A DNA stretch of 49,933 bases, from positions 1 to 49,933 of the forward strand of contig CALXYL010000016.1 in NCBI GenBank assembly GCA_944392985.1. The letters run 5' to 3'. This DNA comes from an uncultured Spirochaetaceae bacterium. GTDB taxonomy: Bacteria > Spirochaetota > Spirochaetia > Sphaerochaetales > Sphaerochaetaceae. Below the pieces are notes generated by a model. The model ran no database searches and was not told the DNA's origin. It worked only from the letters and a program-made list of their open reading frames with translations. Shown here in pieces: positions 8,187 through 17,442 of this stretch (positions within the stretch are counted from its first letter, which is position 1; every line of letters starts with the position of its first letter). A program made the translations under genes and the position numbers.

Positions 8187-9169
8187 TCCCACTCTATCGT
8201 TCCGACAGGCTTCGGCGTCATATCATAGCAGACACGGTTGACTCCCTTCACTTCCTTCAGGATCCTGTCCGTGATATGGCTCAGAAGGGTGAATGGGATA
8301 TCCTCGACCGTCGCAGACATCGCATCGGTTGTATTCACAGCCCTGACAATCACAGGATACTCAAATGTCCTCTTCCCGTCCCTTATGCCTGTGGAGCGGA
8401 AATCCGGGACAACTGTGAAATACTGCCATACCTTTCCCTCAAGGCCGTTCTTCGCAAATTCCTCGCGGAGGATCGCGTCGGACTCCCTTACGCACTCAAG
8501 CCTGTCGCGGGTGATTGCCCCAAGGCATCTGACCCCAAGGCCCGGTCCGGGGAATGGCTGACGGTAAACCATATTGTCAGGCAGGCCAAGCTCCTTCCCT
8601 ACTACCCTTACCTCATCCTTGAAAAGGAACTTCAAAGGCTCAACAAGCTCAAACTTCAGATCCTCCGGCAGTCCCCCGACATTATGATGCGCCTTGACTC
8701 CATCACTCTCGATGATATCAGGGTAGATAGTCCCCTGCGCCAGGAAGGATATGCCATCGAGCTTCCTCGCCTCCTCCTCGAATACACGGATGAACTCAGC
8801 GCCGATGACCTTCCTCTTCTCCTCTGGCTCTGAAACACCTGCCAGCTTATCCAGGAAGCGGTCAACAGCATCAACATAGATCAGGTTGGCATCCATCTCA
8901 TGCCTGAATACCTGCACGACCTGCTCCGGCTCTCCCTTCCTCAGGAGACCATGATTCACATGGACACAGACCAGGTTCTTGCCGATTGCCTTTATCAGCA
9001 ATGCAGCGACGACTGAGGAATCAACTCCACCTGAAAGCGCAAGAAGGACCTTTCCATCCCCTACCTGGCTCTTTACGGCAGCAACAGCCTCCTCGATAAA
9101 CGATGCGGCAGCAGCCGGTGTCGTTATCCTCTCCATTTCCGCAGGGCGGACATTACCTTTGAAATCCAT
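8183..9169 (-). CDS. guaA: GMP synthetase ATP-PPase subunit (no amidotransferase domain)
   Basis: This 328-residue protein covers only the C-terminal two-thirds of ordinary GuaA. It has the N-type ATP pyrophosphatase domain with P-loop SGGVDSS (residues 46-52) and the dimerisation domain ending in GTIEWE. It makes GMP from XMP, ATP and an ammonia source. The class I glutamine amidotransferase domain (about 190 residues with a Cys-His-Glu triad) is absent, and the ATG at 9169 has its own Shine-Dalgarno (AAGGAG), so this is not a miscalled start. The enzyme must use free ammonia or a separate amidotransferase subunit encoded elsewhere, as in archaea and some anaerobes. It lies 73 bp after the MATE gene. 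Confidence 0.92.
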   Translation of the reverse strand: MDFKGNVRPAEMERITTPAAAASFIEEAVAAVKSQVGDGKVLLALSGGVDSSVVAALLIKAIGKNLVCVHVNHGLLRKGEPEQVVQVFRHEMDANLIYVDAVDRFLDKLAGVSEPEEKRKVIGAEFIRVFEEEARKLDGISFLAQGTIYPDIIESDGVKAHHNVGGLPEDLKFELVEPLKFLFKDEVRVVGKELGLPDNMVYRQPFPGPGLGVRCLGAITRDRLECVRESDAILREEFAKNGLEGKVWQYFTVVPDFRSTGIRDGKRTFEYPVIVRAVNTTDAMSATVEDIPFTLLSHITDRILKEVKGVNRVCYDMTPKPVGTIEWE

Positions 9170-9242
9170 ATCAGCTCCTTACCCTGACATTCTATTGATT
9201 AACATTCCGCATGGAAAGCTCCCGGCATGGGCCTGGAAGCAA

Positions 9243-10571
9243 TCATCGTCTCCAGATGCCCTTGCGGTATCCGATGAATGAAATCATCCAGTTGAGAAGC
9301 CAGCCTACCGGAACGATGTACCATACAGCTGCAACCCCTATCACGGGGGCCAGAAGGAATGAGAAAAGCACACGCGTTGTGAGATTCACCAGATTCGCGG
9401 CCGTGAACACCTTCACATCACCGCTACCCCTGAGAACCCCATCCGTAGCCATCTTGAAACCAATGAGCGCAAAGAACCAACCCATGAAGCGCAGATACGC
9501 AACTCCCGTATTCCTTGCCAGCGCAGTACCATCCGAACCGATGAACATGTTGACAAGATGCAGTGGGAATATCTCGAGAACAGCAATGATCACAAGTGAG
9601 AAGAAAGCAACCATCAGATAGGATGCAAGATAGCCCTGCTTCACCCTATCCTCGCGTCTCGCGCCAAGGTTCTGCGCAGTATAGGAACTCATTGCATTGC
9701 CGATCGATACCATCGGAACAGTAGCGATGTTCTCGATCCTCATTCCCGCTGAGTATCCCGCCAGGACCTGGCTCCCGAAGCTGTTGACGACGCTCTGCAC
9801 AAGCATCATGCCGATCGACACAGTGGACTGCTGCAGGATCGATGGAATCGCAAGCACGATCACCCTATGCAGCATCGTGAAGCTGAAAAGACTGGACTGA
9901 CGCTCATCATAGGATGAAAGGAGCCTGATGAGCACCGCAAATGACAGGCATGCGGACACACCCTGTGCGATGAGTGTCGCCCACGCAGCTCCCCCGATGC
10001 CCATATCAAAGACAGCGACCATCAGCAGATCCAGAGCAACATTGAGAAGGGATGAGAAAATAAGGAAGTACAGCGGTATCCTCGATCTGCCAAGTGCATT
10101 GAACACCGAGGAAAGCACATTGTACATGAAGAGGAACGGCAATCCAAGGAAGTAGATCCTAAGATACAGCACGGAATCTGAATGGATATCCTGAGGCGTA
10201 TTCAGAGCCCTCATGATCCCATCAGCAAGGATATATCCGAAGGCTGCGAGAAGTGCGGACACAACAAGGAACGCGATCAGTGATGTAGACACCGCGTCCT
10301 TCATCTCGCTGTACCTCCGCGAACCGAATGCGCGGCTGACAAGCACGCTGCTTCCCACTCCGCCTCCAATTGCAACTGCGATGAATACACTGGTAAGTGC
10401 ATAGGATGCGCCGACTGCAGCCAGTGCATCCTCTCCTACGAACCGACCGACGATAACAGAATCAGTCATCGTGTAGAGCTGCTGGAAGAGATTGCCGAGC
10501 ATCATCGGGAACGAGAATGAAAGCAGTGCCCTCATCGGGGCCTGGTGTATGAGATATTCCTTGTCAGACAT
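9243..10571 (-). CDS. MATE-family efflux transporter
   Basis: This 442-residue integral membrane protein has about twelve hydrophobic segments in two similar halves. The N-terminal signature SFSFPMMLGNLFQQLYTMTDSVIVGRFVGEDALAAVG is typical of the DinF/NorM-like multidrug and toxin extrusion family, which exports cationic compounds using Na+ or H+ gradients. The length is normal for the family. It lies upstream of guaA on the same strand, and co-transcription is possible. The substrate cannot be predicted. Confidence 0.92.
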   Translation of the reverse strand: MSDKEYLIHQAPMRALLSFSFPMMLGNLFQQLYTMTDSVIVGRFVGEDALAAVGASYALTSVFIAVAIGGGVGSSVLVSRAFGSRRYSEMKDAVSTSLIAFLVVSALLAAFGYILADGIMRALNTPQDIHSDSVLYLRIYFLGLPFLFMYNVLSSVFNALGRSRIPLYFLIFSSLLNVALDLLMVAVFDMGIGGAAWATLIAQGVSACLSFAVLIRLLSSYDERQSSLFSFTMLHRVIVLAIPSILQQSTVSIGMMLVQSVVNSFGSQVLAGYSAGMRIENIATVPMVSIGNAMSSYTAQNLGARREDRVKQGYLASYLMVAFFSLVIIAVLEIFPLHLVNMFIGSDGTALARNTGVAYLRFMGWFFALIGFKMATDGVLRGSGDVKVFTAANLVNLTTRVLFSFLLAPVIGVAAVWYIVPVGWLLNWMISFIGYRKGIWRR

Positions 10572-10651
10572 CGGCGCTAAGGATATCCTCTCTCCTCAGG
10601 ATAGTCCACATCAGGACATGGAGAGGACAGCCCAATATGGGAAAAGAAGTC

Positions 10652-11563
10652 CTATTCCTCTGCAGCCGCGTCCTTGACCTTCCAGTTCTTCATCAGCGTG
10701 AAGAAATCCGTTTTCTGCAGCAGAAGCTGCTTCTTCTTCACTTCCTCGTTGAGCACTTCCTTGTCGACATATGGCTTCCACTTCTCGACAACATTCTTGC
10801 CCGCTATGCGCCTGACGGACATGGCCTTTGTATAGAATCTGTCAGAACCATCGCAGAGTGACCTGTCCTCGATGATCGAGAGCCGTGACGGGAACTGCAG
10901 GGCAAGGGCCCTTGTAGTGAAGATCCTGTAGCCAAGGAGGTAGCATCGCACTCCGAAATCCATCGCCTGATAGAACTCGCCGGCAATCTGCGTATCATAG
11001 GAGCGGAGACGCTGGAACAAGGCCCTGTCATAAAGTCCGAGCTCCATCACAGGATAGAGATTCGGTTCCTCCTCATCTGTATCCACAGAAGGGGAAAATG
11101 ACATAGGATCCACCTGCCTTCCATTGATATAAGGCGCGCGGAGCGTGGGAAGCACCTCGCATGAGGATGAGAGCATCACCGGAGTGATGATTGCAGGATG
11201 GTTCTTCTCACCCATCGCCGCCATCAGATGCTCTCCATCGAAGGCGATGAGCGATGAGTCAGTCCTGACGACAAGGAAGTATGTCGCGTAGCACTCATCG
11301 GCGAACGCGTTGATGTACTCGCCGGTTGTCGCCTGCAGCTTGAAGATGATGAAATTGACATCGGGGAAATCAGAGGCCCAGTCTGCCTCCTCCATACGTG
11401 ACTGAAGGGTTATCACATAAAGCGGCGTGCTCATGTTCTCCGTGTACCACTTCAGTGAGGATATGAGATCCTCCTTTGTCGACAGATCAAGGATCCCTAT
11501 AGCAAGCTGCTGCTGCCTGTAAAGCGAGGAGATCACGATCCCGACATCCTGCCTCTGATGCAT
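10652..11563 (-). CDS. Conserved protein downstream of proB, possibly glycosyltransferase-like
   Basis: This 303-residue soluble protein starts at ATG 11563, eleven bases after the proB stop; a longer upstream frame only reads through proB. The N-terminal half alternates beta strands and helices (VGIVISSLYR, YVITLQSRM, VNFIIFKLQ) and contains YINAFADECYATYFLVVRTDSSL. That stretch has the look of the nucleotide-sugar part of a GT-A fold, with an acidic residue after a hydrophobic strand. The C terminus is charged (KKKQLLLQKTDFFTLMKNWK). I do not recognise a named family, and the glycosyltransferase reading is only a suggestion. It is the third gene of the proA-proB unit. Confidence 0.6.
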   Translation of the reverse strand: MHQRQDVGIVISSLYRQQQLAIGILDLSTKEDLISSLKWYTENMSTPLYVITLQSRMEEADWASDFPDVNFIIFKLQATTGEYINAFADECYATYFLVVRTDSSLIAFDGEHLMAAMGEKNHPAIITPVMLSSSCEVLPTLRAPYINGRQVDPMSFSPSVDTDEEEPNLYPVMELGLYDRALFQRLRSYDTQIAGEFYQAMDFGVRCYLLGYRIFTTRALALQFPSRLSIIEDRSLCDGSDRFYTKAMSVRRIAGKNVVEKWKPYVDKEVLNEEVKKKQLLLQKTDFFTLMKNWKVKDAAAEE

Positions 11564-11573
11564 TACCCTGTAA

Positions 11574-12692
11574 TCAGACACTTTCCGTGAAGACGAGATC
11601 CTCTGGCCTGAAGATAACGTCCTTCCTCCCTTTCCCCAGTACAGCTTCGATATCGCTGCTCTTATGGCCCTGGAGCTTCTCGATCTCCGTACTATCGAAG
11701 TATGGCACGGCCTTTGCGAAGATGCATCCAGCCTCATCCATTATCGATGCGACCTCTCCTTTTCCGAAGATGCCATCAATTCCTCTCACACCGGAAGGAA
11801 GGAGGCTCTTATGGGCAAATAATGCCTTCTTCGCCCCCTCATCGACTATGATTGCCCCACGCGGAGTGGTGTTGAGTATCCAGCGCTCACGCTGCGAAAG
11901 CCTGGCTTCAGGATGGATGTATGAGCCGACTTCCTCCCCGCGCACAATGCGGATAAGCACATCCTTCTCATAGCCGGAAGCAATCACGGTGCCACAGCCA
12001 CCTTTCTGCGCGATCAGGGCAGCAAGGAGCTTTGTCCTCATGCCGCCTGTGGCGAATGCGGACCCCGCTCCTTTTGCGTATGACATGATCTCCGGAGTAA
12101 TCTCCGGTATGTCATGAAGAAGCACCGCGCCGCTGTCCTTCTTCGGATTGCCGGTATAAAGCCCATCGATGTCAGTGAGGAGCACAAGAAGGTCAGCATC
12201 GATCTTTGAAGCAACAAGAGCGCTCATCCTGTCATTATCACCAAAGACATCCTTCAGCTCGGCAGTTGAAACGACATCGTTCTCATTGAAGATCGGTACA
12301 ACTCCCATCGCAAGGAGAGTCGATACGGAGGAGCGCAGATTGTTGTAGCTTTTCCTGTTGTTGAGGATCGAGCGCGTGATCAGGACCTGGGCACAGAGCA
12401 TCCCATGGCGCTGGAATTCCTCCCGGTAAGCGCTCATCAGCAGAGGCTGTCCGATAGCGGCACATGCCTGCTTCATCGTGATGAATACGACCGGGTTCGT
12501 ATGCCCAAGCGCCTTTGCACCAAGGCCAACGGCGCCGGAGGAGACAAGCATCACCTGGTATCCCATATCACGTAGCATCGCAATCTGATCAACAATCATC
12601 CGCACACGCTCGGAATCGATCCCGCTTTCAGAGGAAAGAAGATTAGTGCCGGCCTTTATGACGATGCGGCGGACAGACTGGAAATCACGCAT
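11574..12692 (-). CDS. proB: Glutamate 5-kinase
   Basis: This 372-residue protein phosphorylates glutamate at the gamma carboxyl, the first step of proline synthesis. The amino-acid kinase domain begins VRRIVIKAGTNLL and contains LVSSGAVGLG, FNENDVVS and FGDNDRMSALVA. A C-terminal PUA domain (RGAIIVDEGAKKALF onward) completes the usual two-domain form that allows proline feedback inhibition. The start at 12692 overlaps the proA stop by eight bases (ATGCGTGA), so the two are translationally coupled. The order proA then proB is the reverse of E. coli. Confidence 0.96.
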   Translation of the reverse strand: MRDFQSVRRIVIKAGTNLLSSESGIDSERVRMIVDQIAMLRDMGYQVMLVSSGAVGLGAKALGHTNPVVFITMKQACAAIGQPLLMSAYREEFQRHGMLCAQVLITRSILNNRKSYNNLRSSVSTLLAMGVVPIFNENDVVSTAELKDVFGDNDRMSALVASKIDADLLVLLTDIDGLYTGNPKKDSGAVLLHDIPEITPEIMSYAKGAGSAFATGGMRTKLLAALIAQKGGCGTVIASGYEKDVLIRIVRGEEVGSYIHPEARLSQRERWILNTTPRGAIIVDEGAKKALFAHKSLLPSGVRGIDGIFGKGEVASIMDEAGCIFAKAVPYFDSTEIEKLQGHKSSDIEAVLGKGRKDVIFRPEDLVFTESV

Positions 12693-13977
12693 GTGGAAGC
12701 TCCTTATGATGAAATGGCTTTCCATCCGGCCCGGAATAATCTGAAACGATCTCCCCATTTCCGGAAAGAAGCCACTTCGTAGTCATGAGACCATCAAGTC
12801 CCACAGGACCGCGGGCATGTATCTTCGATGTCGAGATCCCGACCTCCGCCCCAAGTCCGAACCTGAACCCATCCGCGAAGCGTGTCGAGCAGTTGCAGAA
12901 CACATCCGCGCTGTCAACAGAGCGGAAGAATAGCTTCCTGGACTCCTCCGACATAGTCACGATGGCATCAGTATGATGTGAACCGTGCTCTGCTATATGG
13001 CAGATTGCCTCTTCGATTGAAGAGACGACCTTCACAGCGCACTCAAGGCCGAGAAACTCCGTATGGAAATCAGCTTCGGATGCTGCCACCGCTCCAGGGA
13101 TATGCTTCCGTGTCTCATCGTCGCCATGGATCAGTACCCCTTCTGCCTTGAATGCCTCTCCCAACCGGGGAAGGAACGCAGGGGCTGCATCCTTATGAAC
13201 AAGTATCGTCTCAACAGCGTTGCATGCCGCAGGGTACTGGACCTTGCTGTCCACTGCAATCCGTACAGCCATATCGATATCAGCAAAGGCATCCACATAG
13301 ACTGAGCAGATCCCGTCTGAATGCCCGATGACAGGAATATGCGTGTGATCCATCACATAGCGCACGAAGCTGTTGGATCCACGGGGTATTACGAGGTCGA
13401 TGTCCTTATCCAGCCTGAGCATCGCGCTCACATCGGCATGGCTCTCGATACCAAGTATCCACTCTGCATTGATATAGGGTGCTGTAGCCTCCCTGATGAT
13501 TTCCACCAGCACGCGGTTGGATGCCTCAGCCTCGCTGCCTCCCTTCAGAACCACTGCATTGCCAGAACGGAGCGCAAGGCCCGCAATCTGCACAAGCGCG
13601 TCCGGCCGTGCTTCAAAGATCATCGCTATGACACCGATAGGGAATGTCATCTTCTCAAGCACGAATCCTGGATCGAGCTCCCTCTTCTCCCTCACGCGTC
13701 CAACCGGATCAGGAAGGGAGGAAAGCTCCCTCAGGCCCTTCACAGCGGAAGCGATCTTGTCATCTGTGAATGCAAGCCTATGGAGAAGCGCAGGCTGGAC
13801 TCCTTTCTCCTTCGCCCTCTCGATATCAGCGGCATTCGCTGCTTTTATCTCATCCTTCCTTGAAAGAAGAGCGTCAGCGACAGCAATGAGCGCATTGCGC
13901 CTTGTATCATCACTTGAAAGGGAGAGCACCAAAGCTCCCTTACGCAGATTCCTGATTCTTTCCTCTAACGATGCCAT
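12685..13977 (-). CDS. proA: Gamma-glutamyl phosphate reductase
   Basis: This 430-residue aldehyde-dehydrogenase-fold enzyme reduces gamma-glutamyl phosphate to the semialdehyde with NADPH. Recognisable segments are FPIGVIAMIFEARPD, LRSGNAVVLKGGSEA, the catalytic cysteine in QYPAACNAVETIL, and the end motif GRFGLGAEVGIS-like FGLGAEVGISTSKIHARGPVG. ATG 13977 gives the expected N terminus (MASLEERIRNLRKGA). An in-frame ATG at 13995 is possible, and neither has a strong Shine-Dalgarno. It follows yqeB by 31 bp on the same strand. Confidence 0.95.
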   Translation of the reverse strand: MASLEERIRNLRKGALVLSLSSDDTRRNALIAVADALLSRKDEIKAANAADIERAKEKGVQPALLHRLAFTDDKIASAVKGLRELSSLPDPVGRVREKRELDPGFVLEKMTFPIGVIAMIFEARPDALVQIAGLALRSGNAVVLKGGSEAEASNRVLVEIIREATAPYINAEWILGIESHADVSAMLRLDKDIDLVIPRGSNSFVRYVMDHTHIPVIGHSDGICSVYVDAFADIDMAVRIAVDSKVQYPAACNAVETILVHKDAAPAFLPRLGEAFKAEGVLIHGDDETRKHIPGAVAASEADFHTEFLGLECAVKVVSSIEEAICHIAEHGSHHTDAIVTMSEESRKLFFRSVDSADVFCNCSTRFADGFRFGLGAEVGISTSKIHARGPVGLDGLMTTKWLLSGNGEIVSDYSGPDGKPFHHKELPHA

Positions 13978-14008
13978 AGCTTCAGGATGCCTCATAAGAA
14001 GAAGAGAT

Positions 14009-15460
14009 TCAACCTGCAGAGAGGAATCGATCCACAGCCTCAAGCACCCCGCCGGCTATCGCGCGTGCCTTGTCAGAGACCGTGGTATGGTCTGCATTCT
14101 CTCCCCGGGGATCGATATCCGCAATTTTGAAGCCTTCCGGTACTTCCAGACCGGTGCGGAGAAGTCCCCTGAGGCGTCCATCGATCGTGGCCTTCACCTC
14201 GCTTTCACCGACATAGGCAATCACATCACCCTTCTGAACGATATCACCGATCGAACGGACAGTTCGGAACTCACCCGACGAAGGAGAATGCATGACACGT
14301 TCAGCCGCAACTCCCGCGATCTCACCTGGAATGCCTGTATTCTCTATGGCAGAGCCTGAGTATATGATGGAACCGAGCGTATGCCCTCGCTTCGTCTCGA
14401 TTACCGCATCCACATCAACGCCAGCCCTGAATCCAGGGCCAAGGGCAACCACGAATGGAGCCATTCCACGCTTTGTACCAAGATTGCGCTTCGCGATGAT
14501 CGCATCAACAAGGACCGCTGGCCTGAGTTTCCCGAGAATCGAAAGCGAAGGATCGTTTATGACGGGGACCTCCCCTCTGTCGATAGCCCGAAGGATACCG
14601 CCCATATCCGATACATGCACTGCCTTGACCCCTTCAACAGTCATCTCACCTTCATAGACTGCTTCCGCGAAGGAGACTGTGCGGCGTATCACCGTAGGTT
14701 TCTCGATCTCTGCCGCGACAACGCTGTATCCAGCATTATGAAGGCGGATGATTGTCCCGGTAGCCAGATCTCCTGCACCGCGGACCAGCACGAGACGGCT
14801 GTTCCATGCCCTGTGATGCGCACATCCCCTGCTGTGGAACACTCCCAGTATCTCAGCAACTACGGAAACAGCGATCTCCTCCGGTGTCTCCTCCCCTATA
14901 TCCAGTCCTATCGGGAAATAGAGCCGGGGATCGCTTTCGATTGAAAGGGAACGCGATGCGAGGAGACCGACATAGAATGCGGGAGTTGAAAGAGCTGCCG
15001 GAACAAGAGAGGCATCCGCCTTTCCCGCGATGATGATAGCCGTCCTGCTGTCGATTACAGCAGCGAGAAGCTCCTCACGGCTGGCACCGCGCTCCAGCAC
15101 TGCAGTACGCCATCCGATTCCCTTCAGAAGAGAAGCAACCGCAGCTCCCACGTGCCCAGATCCGATAATCACCGCTGAGTGGCTGGCAACAGGGACATCA
15201 ATGAAGATCGTCACCCAGCCACCTGCTCCATGCTGCAGTGTATGGGATCCACCTCGTCCAGAAGCAATCGCCTCCTTTGCCAGCTGTGAAGCGCGGTATT
15301 CGATCTCACCTCCCCCGATCGTACCCGACACACGGCCTTCCAGTGAGACGACCATGCGTCCGCTTGTCCTTGGCACAGTCCCTTCTGTACCGGTTATCGT
15401 CACAACAGCGAATGGCAGATTCTCCTTCTCAAGCTCAGATGCAGCCTCGAATGATCCCAT
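14009..15460 (-). CDS. yqeB: YqeB, selenium-dependent molybdenum hydroxylase accessory protein
   Basis: This 483-residue protein has two parts. The N-terminal half is XdhC/CoxI-like: GTEGTVPRTSGRM, then GTIGGGEIEYRA, then a Rossmann segment VIIGSGHVGAAVA and GEETPEEIAVSVVAEI. The C-terminal half is the EF2563-type domain: LVRGAGDLATGTIIRLHNAGY, EIEKPTVIRRTVSF, and the end KIADIDPRGENADHTTVSDK. E. coli YqeB has the same architecture. The family is linked to maturing the labile-selenium molybdenum cofactor. The conserved Cys of the XdhC domain CGG motif is replaced: the sequence here is HGAGGWV. ATG 15460 is chosen for its AAGGAGG and overlaps yqeC by 26 bases. Confidence 0.93.
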   Translation of the reverse strand: MGSFEAASELEKENLPFAVVTITGTEGTVPRTSGRMVVSLEGRVSGTIGGGEIEYRASQLAKEAIASGRGGSHTLQHGAGGWVTIFIDVPVASHSAVIIGSGHVGAAVASLLKGIGWRTAVLERGASREELLAAVIDSRTAIIIAGKADASLVPAALSTPAFYVGLLASRSLSIESDPRLYFPIGLDIGEETPEEIAVSVVAEILGVFHSRGCAHHRAWNSRLVLVRGAGDLATGTIIRLHNAGYSVVAAEIEKPTVIRRTVSFAEAVYEGEMTVEGVKAVHVSDMGGILRAIDRGEVPVINDPSLSILGKLRPAVLVDAIIAKRNLGTKRGMAPFVVALGPGFRAGVDVDAVIETKRGHTLGSIIYSGSAIENTGIPGEIAGVAAERVMHSPSSGEFRTVRSIGDIVQKGDVIAYVGESEVKATIDGRLRGLLRTGLEVPEGFKIADIDPRGENADHTTVSDKARAIAGGVLEAVDRFLSAG

Positions 15461-16154
15461 AGATCCTATCCTCCTTCTCCGATGCGGCAACCGCGAATAC
15501 GGAATCGGGATAATCAATATCCTTCAGCATGGCAATGCTTTCCGTCGGTGCTGAATCAGCCCCATTGAATACAATCGCGCTTCTCCCCGTACATCCTTTC
15601 ATAAGCCCTTCAGGATCGTTGATGTAATGCTGGATATACTCCTTGTCGACAATACCCGTGCCATCATCACCGAATACCGCATAGCAGACCTTCTCCCCGA
15701 TTCCCCATAACCCCATCACTGCGATAGTCGCATCTGTCAGAGGATGGATCACAGGATCCCGTTCCGTATGGATCTTCAGAGGCAAGCCACGTGAGCCATC
15801 GGCTTCGGATAACACCACATCATATCGTCCTGCAAGAGCGGTGAGCACCTCCTCCCGTGGTGCAATCCATTTCTTCATATCCATCGTGTGGTGCTCAGCG
15901 TAGAATACGAGGCTGCCCTTGCATGGAGAGAATGAAAGCACGCTCTCATCACCGAACACAGCATCAGCTCCATAATCATGAAGCCGGGGGGATGCAACCT
16001 TTGTTGTTGTGGTCATAAGCACGGAAAGCCCCATTGAGGCAGCACTCCTGCCAAGAAGCGAAAGCAGCGTCGTCTTTCCACCTCCGCCTGTTATCGATAT
16101 GAATCCCCTTCCATCCGGCAGAAGCTGCCTGATAAGCGTGTCCGCAAGCTGCAT
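15435..16154 (-). CDS. yqeC: YqeC, selenium-dependent hydroxylase accessory NTPase
   Basis: This 239-residue protein has a P-loop at residues 23-30 (GGGGKTTL) followed by LMTTTTKVASP and YDVVLSEADGSRGLPLK, all typical of the YqeC family. These proteins occur with YqeB in genomes that have selenium-dependent molybdenum hydroxylases, and are presumed to act in cofactor maturation. It overlaps yqeB by 26 bases and is certainly co-transcribed. There is no Shine-Dalgarno, and a TATAAT hexamer at 16162-16167 lies only seven bases before the ATG, so the message may start at or next to the start codon. Confidence 0.92.
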   Translation of the reverse strand: MQLADTLIRQLLPDGRGFISITGGGGKTTLLSLLGRSAASMGLSVLMTTTTKVASPRLHDYGADAVFGDESVLSFSPCKGSLVFYAEHHTMDMKKWIAPREEVLTALAGRYDVVLSEADGSRGLPLKIHTERDPVIHPLTDATIAVMGLWGIGEKVCYAVFGDDGTGIVDKEYIQHYINDPEGLMKGCTGRSAIVFNGADSAPTESIAMLKDIDYPDSVFAVAASEKEDRIYGIIRGCI

Positions 16155-16161
16155 AGAACAG

Positions 16162-16199
16162 ATTATATCCTTGATTACCTTCGCTCGTCACGCTAGACT
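16162..16199. promoter_or_regulatory. Divergent yqeC / CDF promoters, both near-leaderless
   Basis: On the minus strand TATAAT (16162-16167) lies seven bases before the yqeC ATG. On the plus strand TTGATT (16171-16176), a 17-base spacer and TAGACT (16194-16199) precede the CDF ATG by eight bases. Neither gene has a Shine-Dalgarno. The two promoters overlap head to head in 53 bp, so they may compete or share regulation. Confidence 0.5.
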
Positions 16200-16207
16200 G
16201 CATCGAA

Positions 16208-17323
16208 ATGGTTGATGAAGCAACAAGGGATAGGATACTGAAAAGGACAGCCACGCTCGGGATCATCTCGAACGCGGCAATCGCTGCCGTGAAGGTCCTT
16301 ATTGGATTTTTGTCTGGATCTGTCGCGATCATGTCAGATGCCGCCAACAACGCTTCTGACATGCTCTCCTCCATCGTAACGATCATGGGCTTCAGCCTGG
16401 CAAAGCGCAAGCCGACGCACACCCACCCCCTTGGATTTGGAAGGATGGAATACATCTCAGCCCTTTTCGTTGCATTCATCGTGCTCTTCACAGGTGGTGC
16501 ATTCTTCAGGACATCCATAGAAAGGATACAGGATCCGAGCCCTGTCACAGTATCCCTCCCGATGCTTCTGGTTCTCATCATCACGATCGCAGTCAAGCTG
16601 GGGCTATGGCGCATCAATCTTGGCAATGGCAGGAAAATCGACAGCGAGGCGCTCTCTGCATCCGGCACGGACGCTCTTTCCGATGCATTGGCGACATCCG
16701 TTACCATCGTGGCCGCAGCCATATCGCTCCTGACGCCATTCCCCGTTGACGGCTGGGCCGGCATCGCCATATCGATATTCATCATGTTTGCAGGCGTGAG
16801 GAGCGTAGTCGGCACAGTCTCCGCAATCGTCGGGGAGCGCCCTTCAAAGGAAACCGTCAAGGAGATCCGCTCGATCATCGCGTGCCATCCACCTCTTTCC
16901 GGCGGCTATGATATCCAGATACATACCTATGGCCCATCAAGGATGATCGGGACATGCAATGTCGAGGTTCCATACGATGCCAGGGGTGAGGAGATATTCG
17001 ATGCCATGACTGATGCACAGGTCGAGATCATGGACAGGATGGGCATCTACTTCACATTCGGGATGTATGCTGTCAATTCAGACAATCCTGTCGTCATCCT
17101 GATGAAGCAGGAGGTGCTGAAAGTGCTGCGTACAGTCTCCTCCTCCGTGATCTCCATCCATGCCTTCCATGTGCACATGGAGGATTCGAGGGTCCATTTC
17201 GATGTCGTCGTGGATTTCTCCCTCACCGATTACGCCGCATTCAGGAAGAAGGCAACAGAGGCACTGACAGAGGCATTCCCGACATACCGCTTCCAGTTCA
17301 ACATCGACCCAGATTACGCGTAG
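16208..17323 (+). CDS. Cation diffusion facilitator (CDF) metal transporter
   Basis: This 371-residue protein has six predicted transmembrane helices and a cytoplasmic C-terminal domain. Helix 2 has the metal site pattern SDAANNASD and helix 5 has SGTDALSDALATS. HTHPLGFGRMEYISALF follows helix 2, as in family members. CDF proteins export divalent metals (Zn, Fe, Mn, Co) by proton exchange. The second metal-site residue of helix 2 is Asn where zinc-specific members usually have His or Asp, so the metal cannot be fixed. The C-terminal tail (residues 295-371) is longer than in short CDFs. It is divergent from yqeC. Confidence 0.9.
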   Translation: MVDEATRDRILKRTATLGIISNAAIAAVKVLIGFLSGSVAIMSDAANNASDMLSSIVTIMGFSLAKRKPTHTHPLGFGRMEYISALFVAFIVLFTGGAFFRTSIERIQDPSPVTVSLPMLLVLIITIAVKLGLWRINLGNGRKIDSEALSASGTDALSDALATSVTIVAAAISLLTPFPVDGWAGIAISIFIMFAGVRSVVGTVSAIVGERPSKETVKEIRSIIACHPPLSGGYDIQIHTYGPSRMIGTCNVEVPYDARGEEIFDAMTDAQVEIMDRMGIYFTFGMYAVNSDNPVVILMKQEVLKVLRTVSSSVISIHAFHVHMEDSRVHFDVVVDFSLTDYAAFRKKATEALTEAFPTYRFQFNIDPDYA

Positions 17324-17383
17324 AGAACTGAGCTATCTGCCGTCAGATCTCCTCCTGCAGCCACCAACTCCAAAACAAGACTA

Positions 17384-17412
17384 TTGCACCATCGTACATT
17401 TGATAATATAAT
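17384..17412 (+). promoter_or_regulatory. Sigma-70 promoter of the ModE-like/ABC transporter operon
   Basis: TTGCAC (17384-17389), a 17-base spacer and a perfect TATAAT (17407-17412) lie upstream of the ModE-like gene. This is one of the best promoter matches in the window and predicts a start about 24 bases before the ATG at 17443. Confidence 0.65.
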
Positions 17413-17442
17413 GGAAACCGAGTTATTTCAAGAAACAATTCG

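Noticed and set aside
10572-10651. CTCTCC/GGAGAG hairpin between the MATE gene and its upstream neighbour as a terminator
   Set aside because: The stem is only six pairs with a long loop and there is no U-tract.
14009-15460. A new XdhC-EF2563 fusion protein
   Set aside because: E. coli YqeB has this same two-part architecture, so it is the normal form of the family.
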